DNA of 64,000 bases, from assembly GCA_007741555.1 (NCBI GenBank), contig CP036526.1, forward strand, positions 5,146,001 through 5,210,000. Direction: 5' to 3'. Below are positions 35,318 to 44,462 of this stretch, one piece after another. The notes beneath the pieces are model-generated. The model was not told where the DNA came from. It made no database searches and was given only the letters and a program-made list of their open reading frames with translations. The position numbers and the translations under genes were made by a program. Origin of the DNA: Stieleria marina (lineage in GTDB: Bacteria; Planctomycetota; Planctomycetia; Pirellulales; Pirellulaceae). Each line of letters begins with the position of its first letter. Position 1 is the first letter of the stretch.

Positions 35318-37560
35318 TCCGACTCCATTGCAGGCGAGGAACTTGGAGACCGAAGCGAATTACTGCCGTCTGGCAATAGCCCGGCAAAGCAGAGAGCGGC
35401 AGAATAATGCTGCCCCGATTTTTGAAACGCTTTTCCAAGCATTTGCAACGCTCGACGCTGATCGATTTCACTCAATGTCATTCTCAGTAGTTCGTTGCAT
35501 AGCGATTCGACTTGATCAAGCTGGTTCAACTTGAGATGAATTTCGGCCTTCAAAAACTTGGCACGCGTCTGCATCGTCACATCATCGCTAGCGACCATGG
35601 TTTTGAGAGTCTCAACGGCTCGATCCAGATCACCCGATTGAAAAAGGATCTCAGCCAATTCAAGCGGAATCCGCGATTGCCAATATCCGGGCTGGACCTG
35701 ATCGGTCGCAATGCTCAAGTGATTGATCGCTTTGCTACGGAAACCAACCGCTGCAAAGGCTCGAGACACCATCAGGTGTTCGACAAAATCTCGAGGGTCA
35801 TCGGCACGTAGGCTCGCAAGCGAGAGAACCAAACGCTCTCCTTCGTTCTGTAGTCCATCCGTTGGTTTGATGACCTCGAACCGCGCGTGGGTCGACAGCA
35901 CCGTCGCGAGACGTTTACTGCGCTCGTCTGTCAGCGAAGACGCATGATTAAACAGAGCCTGATTGGCCGAGTAAGCGTCTGACATCAACAAATAGGCTTT
36001 TGCTAATGCCATCAGCGAACGATTCGCGTCCACGTCTTCGGCCGCCAGTCGCAGCCCGCGCGAAGCGGCCGCCACTGCATGTTCGGGACGTCCGGAAAGG
36101 ATTTCGATCTCACCAATGCGGGCATACGCTTTGCCTTGTAAACGTGGCGAAAGCGTCTGATCCAAAGCCAAGTAGAATTCGTTTAGCGCAGTCTCTTTTT
36201 CTTTTTGAGCGAGCGCAAACACTGCCGAATTGAAGTAAGCGGCCGCGTTCAGTTCTCCAGTCGGATCCAGTTCGCGAACCGAACGGTACTTGTCCGCCGC
36301 CGCTCCGACTTCATCCATCATGAAACTATTATTCGCGTCATGCAACAACGCGACGACGCGTTCGATTCCATTTGGAAACTGGAGCTGGATCTGTCTTTGC
36401 AATCGCTGCGTGCGTCCGATCACAAATTTGGCTCGTTGCTCGGGCTTCCACTCGTCCAGATGGACAATACGAACTCGACCGTTATTCTGCTGCCAAGCAA
36501 GATCGTGTGCGCTGAACGCTTGGTCCAGCAAAAGCGAGACGGGCAACGCTTCGACATCCACGCGAACGGACCGTCCCGACAATGTCGATCTCGCCTGGGC
36601 GCTGAGGTCAAACTGCATCCTGGTCGCCCGCTGCAGGTCCATCACCAATTGCGAAAGTGGATACATCGACGAATCAGCGTTGACCAAAATCAAAGACACA
36701 TCGTCGATGGGACGTTGAATGATCGTCAGAATGTCCTCCGCACGGGCCGAAGTCGGTTTGTTGACCCAGTCGGTTTCTTCCAAGACTGGCTCCAAACGCA
36801 TCGGGGCCCAGTAATACTCAAGCTGTTTTTTTAGATCGACATTTAGGTCGTCTTCATTGGTGATCAGTGTTTCTCCGGACTCTTTCAATGAACGTCGTTG
36901 CAAACAGTCCGCCAACTGGCGACTGATAGGCAAACGCACTTCTTGGGGATATCGATCGGTCGAATACATCAAGTACAGTTCGCTGAGCAGACTGATCGAT
37001 TCGTCGATTCGATCTTGCATCTCCCACACGCGTGCCATTCCAATCATGGCCCAGACTTGTTGAATCGATTCGCGAGCCGATGCGCCGATCGCGTCACGGA
37101 AATGCTGCTCACTGCGATCTAAGAACCCAGCTTGCTCAGCCGCTAAGCCTTGACGAACCAAGATGGAAGCGTCCATTGATTTGGCAATATTCTCTGGCAA
37201 TCGGTTGTACTGCTGATAGGCACCGATCGCGTTGCCGCCCAGCAGCAATCGATCACCTTGAAACAACGGATCCAGTTCCAGCGGTGACAACTCTGCTTTG
37301 TCTTTGGTCGACACTTGCGTGAGGGTGAACCCTCGCGATGAATCCTCTGAGGGTGAACCCTCATTCGTTGATTCATCGGTTTCGCTAGCCGACTGTGACG
37401 TCGCATCACTGGGCACGATGCGCGGCCAATTGTATATCAATCCACCGACTGCACCTGTCGCCAGCAGCGCTACGGTCCAGAAGGCAGGAGTGCGAAACAC
37501 GGTGTTTTCCCAGTGAAAGACGAGGTCATTTGCATCACGAACGTGAGATGCGACTGACAA
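35314..37560 (-). CDS. Membrane-anchored TPR protein with STN-like domain
   Basis: 748 residues from a TTG at 37560; no ATG is available before the membrane helix (AFWTVALLATGAVGGLIYNW, about 26-45), so the exact start is open. The remainder lies outside the membrane: a linker with Ser/Glu, TPR-like helices (about 100-220), a short STN-like domain at about 302-367 (MDLQRATRMQFDLSAQARSTLSGRSVRVDVEALPVSLLLDQAFSAHDLAW), as in secretins and TonB-linked sensors, then more TPR pairs to the end (about 400-740). It starts the minus-strand run opposite the flgM-fliC genes. A scaffold for an envelope-spanning machine such as the flagellum is plausible. Confidence 0.75.
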   Translation of the reverse strand: MSVASHVRDANDLVFHWENTVFRTPAFWTVALLATGAVGGLIYNWPRIVPSDATSQSASETDESTNEGSPSEDSSRGFTLTQVSTKDKAELSPLELDPLFQGDRLLLGGNAIGAYQQYNRLPENIAKSMDASILVRQGLAAEQAGFLDRSEQHFRDAIGASARESIQQVWAMIGMARVWEMQDRIDESISLLSELYLMYSTDRYPQEVRLPISRQLADCLQRRSLKESGETLITNEDDLNVDLKKQLEYYWAPMRLEPVLEETDWVNKPTSARAEDILTIIQRPIDDVSLILVNADSSMYPLSQLVMDLQRATRMQFDLSAQARSTLSGRSVRVDVEALPVSLLLDQAFSAHDLAWQQNNGRVRIVHLDEWKPEQRAKFVIGRTQRLQRQIQLQFPNGIERVVALLHDANNSFMMDEVGAAADKYRSVRELDPTGELNAAAYFNSAVFALAQKEKETALNEFYLALDQTLSPRLQGKAYARIGEIEILSGRPEHAVAAASRGLRLAAEDVDANRSLMALAKAYLLMSDAYSANQALFNHASSLTDERSKRLATVLSTHARFEVIKPTDGLQNEGERLVLSLASLRADDPRDFVEHLMVSRAFAAVGFRSKAINHLSIATDQVQPGYWQSRIPLELAEILFQSGDLDRAVETLKTMVASDDVTMQTRAKFLKAEIHLKLNQLDQVESLCNELLRMTLSEIDQRRALQMLGKAFQKSGQHYSAALCFAGLLPDGSNSLRSPSSSPAMESE
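37321..37362. repeat. Two copies of a hairpin-forming 14-mer inside the TPR gene
   Basis: GAGGGTGAACCCTC occurs at 37321-37334 and 37349-37362. Each copy is a 6-base inverted repeat (GAGGGT/ACCCTC) around a 2-base loop. On the protein level the copies fall in the Ser/Glu-rich linker in different frames, so the DNA, not the peptide, seems to be repeated. Confidence 0.8.
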
Positions 37561-37732
37561 ACGATGGTGTAACTGAGTCGCTAACCGCCCCAGTCGAAAA
37601 AGACGTTAGAAGCGCACCGTTCGCTACATCCTATTCGACGGAAAAAGCTTGGTTGCTTTAAGAATTCACTAGCAAGTTAATCTCGCTTCCTTCGACAACG
37701 TCTTTTGAACACATATCACAAGGAGGACGCAA

Positions 37733-38005
37733 ATGAGAATCGAACCCGGTGCCGCACAAGTCAGGTCGCCTTCATCGAATCAAGTTGCAAGTACAAAACC
37801 AGCAGCGAGTCGTTCGACGGCTGGAAGCACAAATTCAATCACCTCTGTTGACACTCAATCCATCGACGCCGTTTTGCAGTTGGTGTCAGACGGAAACGCA
37901 ATTCGCGAGAACGTTGTCAACAACATCAAAGCACAGATTCAGAACGGGGAATACCTTGCTAAGCAGGATGCTTACGAAACAGCAAGTTCCATTCTGAATA
38001 TCTAG
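37733..38005 (+). CDS. flgM: FlgM-like anti-sigma-28 factor
   Basis: 90 residues, the usual length for FlgM. The disordered N-terminus is Ser/Thr-rich; the C-terminal half (VLQLVSDGNAIRENVVNNIKAQIQNGEYLAKQDAYETASSILNI) has the R-x3-V-x2-I-x6-G-x-Y pattern by which FlgM wraps sigma-28. An AGGAGG ribosome site is visible seven bases before the ATG. It sits directly before flagellin (91 bases), which supports the call. FlgM is secreted once the hook is complete, releasing sigma-28 for filament genes. Confidence 0.82.
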   Translation: MRIEPGAAQVRSPSSNQVASTKPAASRSTAGSTNSITSVDTQSIDAVLQLVSDGNAIRENVVNNIKAQIQNGEYLAKQDAYETASSILNI

Positions 38006-38096
38006 TAGGCTGAAGCGGACATCCCCCGCTGCAGTCAAATAGGATGCCATCACACGACATGGAAGTCGACATGAAATTTAACCAAGGTACTAAAAC

Positions 38097-39515
38097 ATGA
38101 GTCTTTCAATCGCCAATAACGTGGGTGCTCTTAACGCCCGTAACAACTTGACTCGTTCGTCGAGCGCTCTGAACAAATCGATCGAGCGTTTGTCATCGGG
38201 TTTCAAAGTGAACCGCGGAGCCGACGGCCCAGCCGCTCTTGTGATCTCCGAAAAACAGCGTGCACAGATTGCTGGTCTAAGAACCGCAATCGACAACACG
38301 GAGAAAGCTGTCTCCGTCGTGCAAACTGCTGAAGGCGCATTGAACGAGATCAACAGCATCTTGGTCAAAGTGCGTTCGCTCGCTCTGGACTCGGCAAACG
38401 CCGGCGTCAACGATGACGACGCGTTCGCAGCCAACCAAGCTGAAATCTCCAACGCTCTGGACACCATCAATCGTATTTCAACGAACACCCAGTTCGGCGA
38501 AAAACCATTGCTAGACGGATCCGCTGGAATCTCCGGCACGTCGAACGATGCCGATACCACCGTGCTGAAAACATCCAGCAAAACGAGTGCTGGTAGCTAC
38601 GCAGTCGCTGTGACCACCGTGGGTGAAACCGCCAAGATCACGGGTGGCACATCGCAAACCACGAACCTTGCCAACGACGAAGTACTGACTGTCAACGGCA
38701 CGGCGATCACATTGAACGCTGGTTCAACCCAAGCCAACGTGATTGCCCGAATCAACGAATTTTCCAGCCAGACTGGCGTCATCGCCGAAGCTGACCCAGA
38801 CAATGCAACGCAAACACGATTGCGTTCGACTGAATTCGGAGCTGACGCATCGATCACAGTCTTTTCAGATCAAGCCGCTGCGGTTGATTCAAGCGGATTT
38901 GGCACGACAAGCGTGACAGATGCAGGTGTTAATGTTGCAGGAACAATTGACGGACAAGCTGCTACGGGTATTGGAAACACGCTGACCAGTGTTTCTGGCA
39001 ACTCAACCGGTCTGGCTGTAAAACTTGCTTCGGACACTGACGCATCGGACACGGTCACCGGTGCTCAAGGTAGCGTCAACGTTGTCGACAACTCGCTTGT
39101 CTTCCAAATCGGTGCCAATCAAAACCAAACTGCTAAGATCGCGATCAACTCAGTTGCCGCTGATGGACTGGGCCTGGCCGTTTCGGGTAACAAGTTCGCC
39201 AGCTTGAATGACGTCAACATCGCAACCGCCGACGATGCTCAAGACGCCCTGGGCGTTATCGACAAAGCGATCGACGAATTGTCAAACATCCGTGGTGAGC
39301 TGGGTGCATTCCAAGCCAACACGCTGGAGTCGATCGCAAACAACATGCGAACGACTTTGGAAAACACTGTGAATGCAGAATCCGTTATTCGTGACACCGA
39401 TTTCGCCGAAGAAATCTCGAACTTCACGAACAACCAGATCTTGGTTCAGGCTGGTACATCGGTACTGTCCAACGCCAACCAGACCAGCCAGGGAATCCTG
39501 TCGCTGCTTCAGTAA
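38097..39515 (+). CDS. fliC: Flagellin
   Basis: 472 residues. The N-terminal D0/D1 helices (SLSIANNVGALNARNNLTRSSSALNKSIERLSSGFKVNRGADGPAALVISEKQRAQIAGL) and the matching C-terminal part (ESIANNMRTTLENTVNAESVIRDTDFAEEISNFTNNQILVQAGTSVLSNANQTSQGILSLLQ) are typical. The variable centre (about 150-385) contains flagellin-IN-like stretches (VLTVNGTAITLNAGSTQANVIARINEFSSQTGV) and is rich in Ala, Thr, Asp and lacks cysteine. Filament subunit, exported by the flagellar type III apparatus with help from FliS encoded 2.2 kb downstream. No clear sigma-28 promoter could be picked by eye upstream. Confidence 0.95.
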   Translation: MSLSIANNVGALNARNNLTRSSSALNKSIERLSSGFKVNRGADGPAALVISEKQRAQIAGLRTAIDNTEKAVSVVQTAEGALNEINSILVKVRSLALDSANAGVNDDDAFAANQAEISNALDTINRISTNTQFGEKPLLDGSAGISGTSNDADTTVLKTSSKTSAGSYAVAVTTVGETAKITGGTSQTTNLANDEVLTVNGTAITLNAGSTQANVIARINEFSSQTGVIAEADPDNATQTRLRSTEFGADASITVFSDQAAAVDSSGFGTTSVTDAGVNVAGTIDGQAATGIGNTLTSVSGNSTGLAVKLASDTDASDTVTGAQGSVNVVDNSLVFQIGANQNQTAKIAINSVAADGLGLAVSGNKFASLNDVNIATADDAQDALGVIDKAIDELSNIRGELGAFQANTLESIANNMRTTLENTVNAESVIRDTDFAEEISNFTNNQILVQAGTSVLSNANQTSQGILSLLQ

Positions 39516-39563
39516 GTTCTTCGCTTGGTATTTCGCCGATCGCGAAACGCCAACTAAAATCTT

Positions 39564-39600
39564 GGAGAGGGGTCATTTCGGCCCCTCTCCTTTCTTTGTT
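39564..39600 (+). terminator. Intrinsic terminator after flagellin
   Basis: A perfect 9-base stem, GGAGAGGGG (39564-39572) and CCCCTCTCC (39582-39590), with a 9-base loop, followed by TTTCTTTGTTTT. It lies 48 bases after the fliC stop and limits read-through into fliD. Confidence 0.93.
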
Positions 39601-39629
39601 TTAAAAAATAAGCTTCTGAGAGTTCGGCT

Positions 39630-41618
39630 ATGTTCTCAATTGACGGCATCGTATCGGGTTTCGATACAACCAGCATCATCGAAAGTCTATTGGGTTTCCA
39701 ACAAACTCAGATTGACACTTTTAATAGTCGCAAGGCTGAAATTACGACCGAACAGTCATCCTTTAAAGGAGTTGAAGCAAGCCTGTTGACACTGCAGGGT
39801 TCAATCGGCCGACTGAACCGCACAACCAATTCCGTCTTCGACGCGCGCACGGCGACGTCCAGCGACGAAGACACGATCTCTGTCGCAGCCGACGGGGGCG
39901 CAAACAGCGGCGTCTACCGTCTGACCGTCGATTCACTGGCAACCGCACACCAAATAGGATCGCAAGGATTCGCGACAACGTCGGACCAAATTGCGACGGG
40001 CGACATAACATTTCGCACCGGTGATGGAGCCGAAACCACGATCGCGGTCGACTCGGGCAACAATACATTGACCGGGCTTGTTTCGTCAATCAATGATCAA
40101 GTGTCCGACGCCAATGCCAGTATTGTGTACGACCAAAGTGCTGATTCCTATCGGCTACTGGTGACGTCGACCAAGACCGGCGTCGACAACGAAATTGTCG
40201 TCACCAATACGATGGACGGCAACACCGGCACGATCCCCGATTTCTCAGGCCCTGCCGTTCAAGAAGCTTCCGACGCCGTCATCACGCTTGGATCGGGACC
40301 GGGAGCGATCACGGCTAGTTACTCATCCAACACCGTCGATGGCCTGATCGAAAACGTAACGTTGGACTTGAAACAGGTTTCCGATGGTGACACCGTCACC
40401 ATCGAGATCGAAGAGGATATCGCAGGATCAAAGGATGCCATTGAATCGTTCGTGTCGGATTTCAATTCCATCATGGACTTCATCGACGCGCAGACAAAGT
40501 ACAACCCGGATACCGACCAAGCCAGTCCATTGCTGGGCAATCGATCAGTCAGCAACATCAAAAACAAACTGCTGACATCGGTTTCCGACACCATCGCCAC
40601 GACAGGCGGTGTCAGTCGACTAAGCCAAATCGGCGTTGACCTGAATGCCCAAGGCAAATTGCAGATCGATGATGTCAAGCTAACCGACGCCCTGAACGGA
40701 AACCTCGAAGGCGTTGACCCCAAAGAAATCCGCAATCTGTTTGGGCTGAACGCTACATCGACCAATTCGGGTATCGAATTCCAAACCGGCGGAAATCGGA
40801 CAAACGACTCGCTGACGCCTTACGAAGTCGACATTACGCAAGCCGCTGAACAGGCAACGATCACCGGCAGCGCGATTCCAGCCAGCGTCACCATTGACGA
40901 TACCAACAACGAACTTCAAATCACCTTGGACGGAATCGTCAGCGAAACGCTGACATTGGCCGAAGGGACTTACACTGCGGACCAATTCGCCGCTCACGTG
41001 CAGAGCACCATCAACAATTCGGATGAACTAGGCGTTCACAAAGCATCGGTCAGCCTCAGCACCAACAATGAATTGATCATCACGTCGGAAGTCTACGGCG
41101 ACGTCTCTAAGATCTCCAGCGTGTCGGGTTCTGCGTTATCCACGCTTGGGTTTAGTGGAACGGAATCGGACCAGGGTCAAGATGTTGAAGGCGTGTTCAT
41201 CGTCGATGGAGTCGAGGAAGCAGCGATCGGTTCGGGCCGAATCTTGATCGGGAAAAGCGACAACGAATACACCGCAGATTTGCAATTGCGAGTCACGCTG
41301 ACGGCCGACCAAGTGGTGGTAGGCGCCGACGCAGAAGTGCAAGTTTCGCGCGGCGTCACCGGTCGCCTGGACAAATACGTCGAACAAGTCTTGGATACTG
41401 ACACCGGAATCCTGAAAACGGTCGACGACGAGTACCAGTCGCGACTGGACACAATTGATGATTCCATCACACGCGTCGAAGAACTAACTGCATCCAAACG
41501 CGACTACCTGCTTGCCGAATTCACCGCTCTAGAAACCATCATGAGCGAACTACAAAACACCGGCAATTTCATCTCCTCTCAACTATCAACGTTGAGCACA
41601 TTCAATTCAAAAAGCTAG
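39630..41618 (+). CDS. fliD: Flagellar filament cap protein FliD
   Basis: 662 residues. The N-terminus (FSIDGIVSGFDTTSIIESLLGFQQTQIDTFNSRKAEITTEQSSFKGVEASLLTLQGSIGRL) is the FliD N-domain. Typical centre parts follow (flagellin-IN repeats near 80-200; YKLTVDSLATAHQIG-like YRLTVDSLATAHQ), and the C-domain appears as LYTDVSSI-like SRLSQIGVDLNAQGKLQIDD and a final coiled coil (LDTIDDSITRVEELTASKRDYLLAEFTALETIMSELQNTGNFISSQLSTLS). It caps the growing filament and folds flagellin. It starts 114 bases after fliC behind a terminator, so it probably has its own promoter. Confidence 0.93.
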   Translation: MFSIDGIVSGFDTTSIIESLLGFQQTQIDTFNSRKAEITTEQSSFKGVEASLLTLQGSIGRLNRTTNSVFDARTATSSDEDTISVAADGGANSGVYRLTVDSLATAHQIGSQGFATTSDQIATGDITFRTGDGAETTIAVDSGNNTLTGLVSSINDQVSDANASIVYDQSADSYRLLVTSTKTGVDNEIVVTNTMDGNTGTIPDFSGPAVQEASDAVITLGSGPGAITASYSSNTVDGLIENVTLDLKQVSDGDTVTIEIEEDIAGSKDAIESFVSDFNSIMDFIDAQTKYNPDTDQASPLLGNRSVSNIKNKLLTSVSDTIATTGGVSRLSQIGVDLNAQGKLQIDDVKLTDALNGNLEGVDPKEIRNLFGLNATSTNSGIEFQTGGNRTNDSLTPYEVDITQAAEQATITGSAIPASVTIDDTNNELQITLDGIVSETLTLAEGTYTADQFAAHVQSTINNSDELGVHKASVSLSTNNELIITSEVYGDVSKISSVSGSALSTLGFSGTESDQGQDVEGVFIVDGVEEAAIGSGRILIGKSDNEYTADLQLRVTLTADQVVVGADAEVQVSRGVTGRLDKYVEQVLDTDTGILKTVDDEYQSRLDTIDDSITRVEELTASKRDYLLAEFTALETIMSELQNTGNFISSQLSTLSTFNSKS

Positions 41619-41690
41619 TGCTCCGGCGGCCATTCCGCGGAAGCAACACAACACTCTTTTACGACCTCACCAAGCTTTGGAAGGAAATCG

Positions 41691-42098
41691 ATGAGCTTGA
41701 AAAACTACAAAAAGCAATCTCTTTCGGCCGGTTGGACGCGTGTCGAAATGCTCTTGGAAGTCTACGACCACGCAATCACGTCGGTCGACGGCTGCCAGTC
41801 TGCGTCTGAAAGCGAAGATGCCACGTCGTTTACACGGCACTACATCGCTGCCAGCAAGGCATTGCTGGCGATTCACTCGGGACTGGAGCCTCACAAAGAC
41901 GAAGTTGCCTTCAATGTGGCCCGGCTTCTGCACTTTGTCGTCACATGCTTTGACGAGCGAAAATACGCCGAGGCAAGCAAAGTGCTCAACCAGCTCCGCG
42001 AAGGTTTTGCTGCCGTCGCAGAAGAGGTAAATCAGCTGGAACGGGACGGAGCCATTCCACCGGTTCGCGAACGTGACTGCTACCAATCCACTGCGTGA
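41691..42098 (+). CDS. fliS: Flagellin chaperone FliS
   Basis: 135 residues, all helical, the usual length. The start LKNYKKQSLSAGWTRVEMLLEVYDHAITSVDGCQ mirrors the YxxxSLxxAxPxxLixxLYDxAI beginning of FliS, and later FNVARLLHFVVTCFDERKYAEASKVLNQLREGF matches the third and fourth helices. It binds the C-terminus of flagellin to prevent polymerisation before export. It follows fliD by 72 bases, the standard order. Confidence 0.85.
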   Translation: MSLKNYKKQSLSAGWTRVEMLLEVYDHAITSVDGCQSASESEDATSFTRHYIAASKALLAIHSGLEPHKDEVAFNVARLLHFVVTCFDERKYAEASKVLNQLREGFAAVAEEVNQLERDGAIPPVRERDCYQSTA

Positions 42099-42161
42099 TC
42101 GATTCCAAGATCGCCGATAGAAGATCGCGGCGATGCCACGCCAGAGCGCATCGTTCACAGA

Positions 42162-43202
42162 TTAGCAGTTGGACTGGGTGACTTCAAAACCCATGTCACG
42201 GATCATGTCGTAGTCTTGCTGTGGCGCTTGGCCTTTGGTGGTCAAGTAGTCGCCGACAAACAAGCTGTTGGCGACATAAAGCCCCAGCGGCTGCAACGAA
42301 CGCAGGTGGATTTCACGACCACCGGAAATCCGCAGTTCGCGATCAGGATTGACGAACCGGAACATCGCCAGAGCGCGAAGACAGTCTTGCGGGGATAGAT
42401 CAGCATTACCTTCCAGAGGTGTGCCATCGATCGAATTGAGGAAGTTCAGCGGAATCGACTTGACTCCAAGCTCCTTCAAGTCGAATGCCATCGACACAAT
42501 GTCCTCGAGACGTTCGCCCATGCCGATGATCCCGCCGCTACACATCTCCATGCCCGCATCGCGCACTCGCTTGAGCGTATCGACGCGGTCCGCATACGTG
42601 TGGGTCGTGCAAATGTCAGCGTAGTACTCTTCGCTGGTGTTCAGGTTGTGATTGACCCGATCGACACCGCAAGCCTTCAGTCGCACCGCTTGCTCTTCGG
42701 AGAGAAGCCCCAAGCAGGCGCAGATGTCCAAATTGTATTTCGACTTGATCTCAGGAACGATCTCTTCGACCGCTTTCATCTCTCGTTCGTTAGGGCCGCG
42801 AGCAGAAATGACAAGGCAGTATGTCTTGGCACCAGATTCCGATGCCACTTTGGCGGCATCCATCAGCTTGTCACGCTTGAGGATGTTGTACTTGGGAACC
42901 GGCGCCGTCGATATTTTGGATTGGCTGCAGTAGTGACAATCTTCGGGGCACAGACCGCTCTTGGCATTCATCAAGAAGTACAGTTGCACGGTTTTGCCAA
43001 AATGCTGCTGCCGGATGCGAAACCCAGCGTGCAGCAGCGGCAGCAGATCATCATCGGACGTCGACAGAAGGCTCAGTGCTTCATCTCGCGTGACTTCACC
43101 GCCTGACAAGACCCGCGACGCCAGTTGATCAAACGCAATCGGCTCCTGCTTTTCAGTCTTGCTTGGAAGCACATCGTTCTCAGCCTGAACGTTCAGCGTC
43201 AT
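42162..43202 (-). CDS. bioB: Biotin synthase
   Basis: 346 residues from the ATG at 43202 (GAGAAG ahead); the open frame runs further to 43412 but without support. The radical SAM cluster motif is CPEDCHYCSQS, followed by the BioB hallmarks YCLVISARGPNEREM, CACLGLLSEEQA, RVNHNLNTSEEYY, CSGGIIGMGERLED, PLNFLNSIDGTPL and REIHLRSLQPLGLYVANSLFVGDYLTT. The second [2Fe-2S] cluster ligands include the Cys of CACLG. It inserts sulphur into dethiobiotin. No other biotin genes are in the window. It is divergent from the PSP1-domain gene. Confidence 0.96.
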   Translation of the reverse strand: MTLNVQAENDVLPSKTEKQEPIAFDQLASRVLSGGEVTRDEALSLLSTSDDDLLPLLHAGFRIRQQHFGKTVQLYFLMNAKSGLCPEDCHYCSQSKISTAPVPKYNILKRDKLMDAAKVASESGAKTYCLVISARGPNEREMKAVEEIVPEIKSKYNLDICACLGLLSEEQAVRLKACGVDRVNHNLNTSEEYYADICTTHTYADRVDTLKRVRDAGMEMCSGGIIGMGERLEDIVSMAFDLKELGVKSIPLNFLNSIDGTPLEGNADLSPQDCLRALAMFRFVNPDRELRISGGREIHLRSLQPLGLYVANSLFVGDYLTTKGQAPQQDYDMIRDMGFEVTQSNC

Positions 43203-43410
43203 AATTCTTCTCGGAAATCGTGATTGACAGATACTAGCGAGGGACGTCAAGTCGCTAAAACGGGGACTTTCTGCGTGTAGACGGCTCTGGCCAGTCCCCC
43301 AACGCGTTAGCTTATTCTTGTCCTCCGATTCGAATATACTAACCCACAATTCTGATGAACATCCCGAGTCGTTTTGAATCAAACGGCCACTCGATCCCCT
43401 TCCCCCCACC

Positions 43411-43980
43411 ATGACCGACTACTTTCTACGTCTTGGATCGCTGGGTGAAATCTATCCGGCTCAATCGGTAAATCGTTATGAGCGTGGGCAGCGTGTCATC
43501 GTCCGGACATCGCGCGGCGTTGAACTTGCCGAAATCGTTCGTGAAAGACAAGTGTTGCTGAACGGCCAAAACGGCTTAGCAAGTTTGAAGATTGTGCGTG
43601 CCACGACCAGCGAAGATGAGTTGCTGATCAAGCGACTGGAGCGACACAAACGCAACGCCGTGGAATCTTGCCGGACAGCATTGACCGAGGCGGGTTCGAC
43701 AGCAACGATTTTGGAAATCGACCAAATTTTCGACGGCGGGACGCTCGTGATGCACTTCCTGGGACCGGTGGACCAACTGGCTGAATCGATCACCAAGTCC
43801 ATCGCGGATCAGTACGAATCGATCGTTGACACGCAAGCTTTCGCAAAACTTCTAAGCGATGGCTGCGGTCCCGAATGTGGAACTGCAGAAGGCGGCGGAT
43901 GCGGATCAAGCAAAGGCGGATCAGCTAAGAAAGGATCGTGTAGCGGGTGCGCCGTCGCCGCCGCATGTCAGACAAACTAG
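43411..43980 (+). CDS. PSP1-domain protein with cysteine-rich tail
   Basis: 189 residues. The PSP1 C-terminal homology domain covers the first about 140 residues (YERGQRVIVRTSRGVELAEIVRERQVL, EDELLIKRLERHKRNAVESCRTALTEAGSTATILEIDQIFDGGTLVMHFLGP). Bacterial relatives (YaaT, RicT) act in RNA processing and developmental regulation. The tail holds about seven cysteines among Gly/Ser (CGPECGTAEGGGCG, CSGCAVAAACQ), probably binding a metal or Fe-S cluster, as RicT does with its partners. It is divergent from bioB with 208 bases between. Confidence 0.85.
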   Translation: MTDYFLRLGSLGEIYPAQSVNRYERGQRVIVRTSRGVELAEIVRERQVLLNGQNGLASLKIVRATTSEDELLIKRLERHKRNAVESCRTALTEAGSTATILEIDQIFDGGTLVMHFLGPVDQLAESITKSIADQYESIVDTQAFAKLLSDGCGPECGTAEGGGCGSSKGGSAKKGSCSGCAVAAACQTN

Positions 43981-44103
43981 CCGCTGGATCAAATGTCTGT
44001 CCCTCTAGGACAGTCATCGAGGGAATACGAATTGGCAAGGTTGGCCTAGGTCCGTCGTTGACCGTAGCTAAGCTGCAAACGCGGCTGAGCTACCGGCGAC
44101 GCG

Positions 44104-44382
44104 TTAGTTGGCAACTTCTAGCCGGTTGTCGATTTGCAATCCATCGGACATCGGTCGCACCGCCTCTTGTGCGACCTGCTTGAGATAAAAGGAGCTAACG
44201 CGTCCGCTCAAGATTATTTGCTGTCCATGGACGACGACCTGCACGCCAACCAGCCCTTGATTTCCAGTTTGCTTCACCAGCGATTTGATCGCAAGAGCCG
44301 TTTCGCAGGCAGCTGCGTTGCTTTCGCAGTGCTTCGTTCGGTTCCTGCTGGAGACGGGGGCGACACAGGGGGACGGCAACAT
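44104..44382 (-). CDS. BON-domain protein
   Basis: 92 residues. After about 30 residues with several cysteines comes a single BON domain (GVQVVVHGQQIILSGRVSSFYLKQVAQEAVRPMSDGLQIDNRLEVA), which in other proteins binds membranes or phospholipids, as in the stress protein OsmY. No signal peptide is evident. It is divergent from the PAS histidine kinase and has a sigma-54-type promoter candidate at 44437-44452, which shares its intergenic region with the promoter of that kinase. It is therefore probably under the control of the same system. Confidence 0.82.
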   Translation of the reverse strand: MLPSPCVAPVSSRNRTKHCESNAAACETALAIKSLVKQTGNQGLVGVQVVVHGQQIILSGRVSSFYLKQVAQEAVRPMSDGLQIDNRLEVAN

Positions 44383-44436
44383 GGGACGATCCTTGATTGA
44401 TTGAACAACGAACGGAGATCAGCTCGATTGTTTTTA

Positions 44437-44452
44437 AGCGAACACCGTGCCG
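44437..44452 (-). promoter_or_regulatory. Sigma-54 (-24/-12) promoter candidate for the BON gene
   Basis: Minus-strand sequence CGGCACGGTGTTCGCT; consensus TGGCACG-N4-TTGCW, with exact GG-N10-GC spacing. Expected start of transcription near 44426, 44 bases before the ATG. Confidence 0.68.
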
Positions 44453-44462
44453 AAGCAATCCG

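Noticed and set aside
37561-37732. A GATGGTG...AACCGCC stretch that recalls a fluoride riboswitch, and a sigma-28 promoter before flgM
   Set aside because: The CTGATGG half of the riboswitch and its pseudoknot partner are missing; no TAAA-N15-GCCGATAA-like sigma-28 element could be found by eye either.
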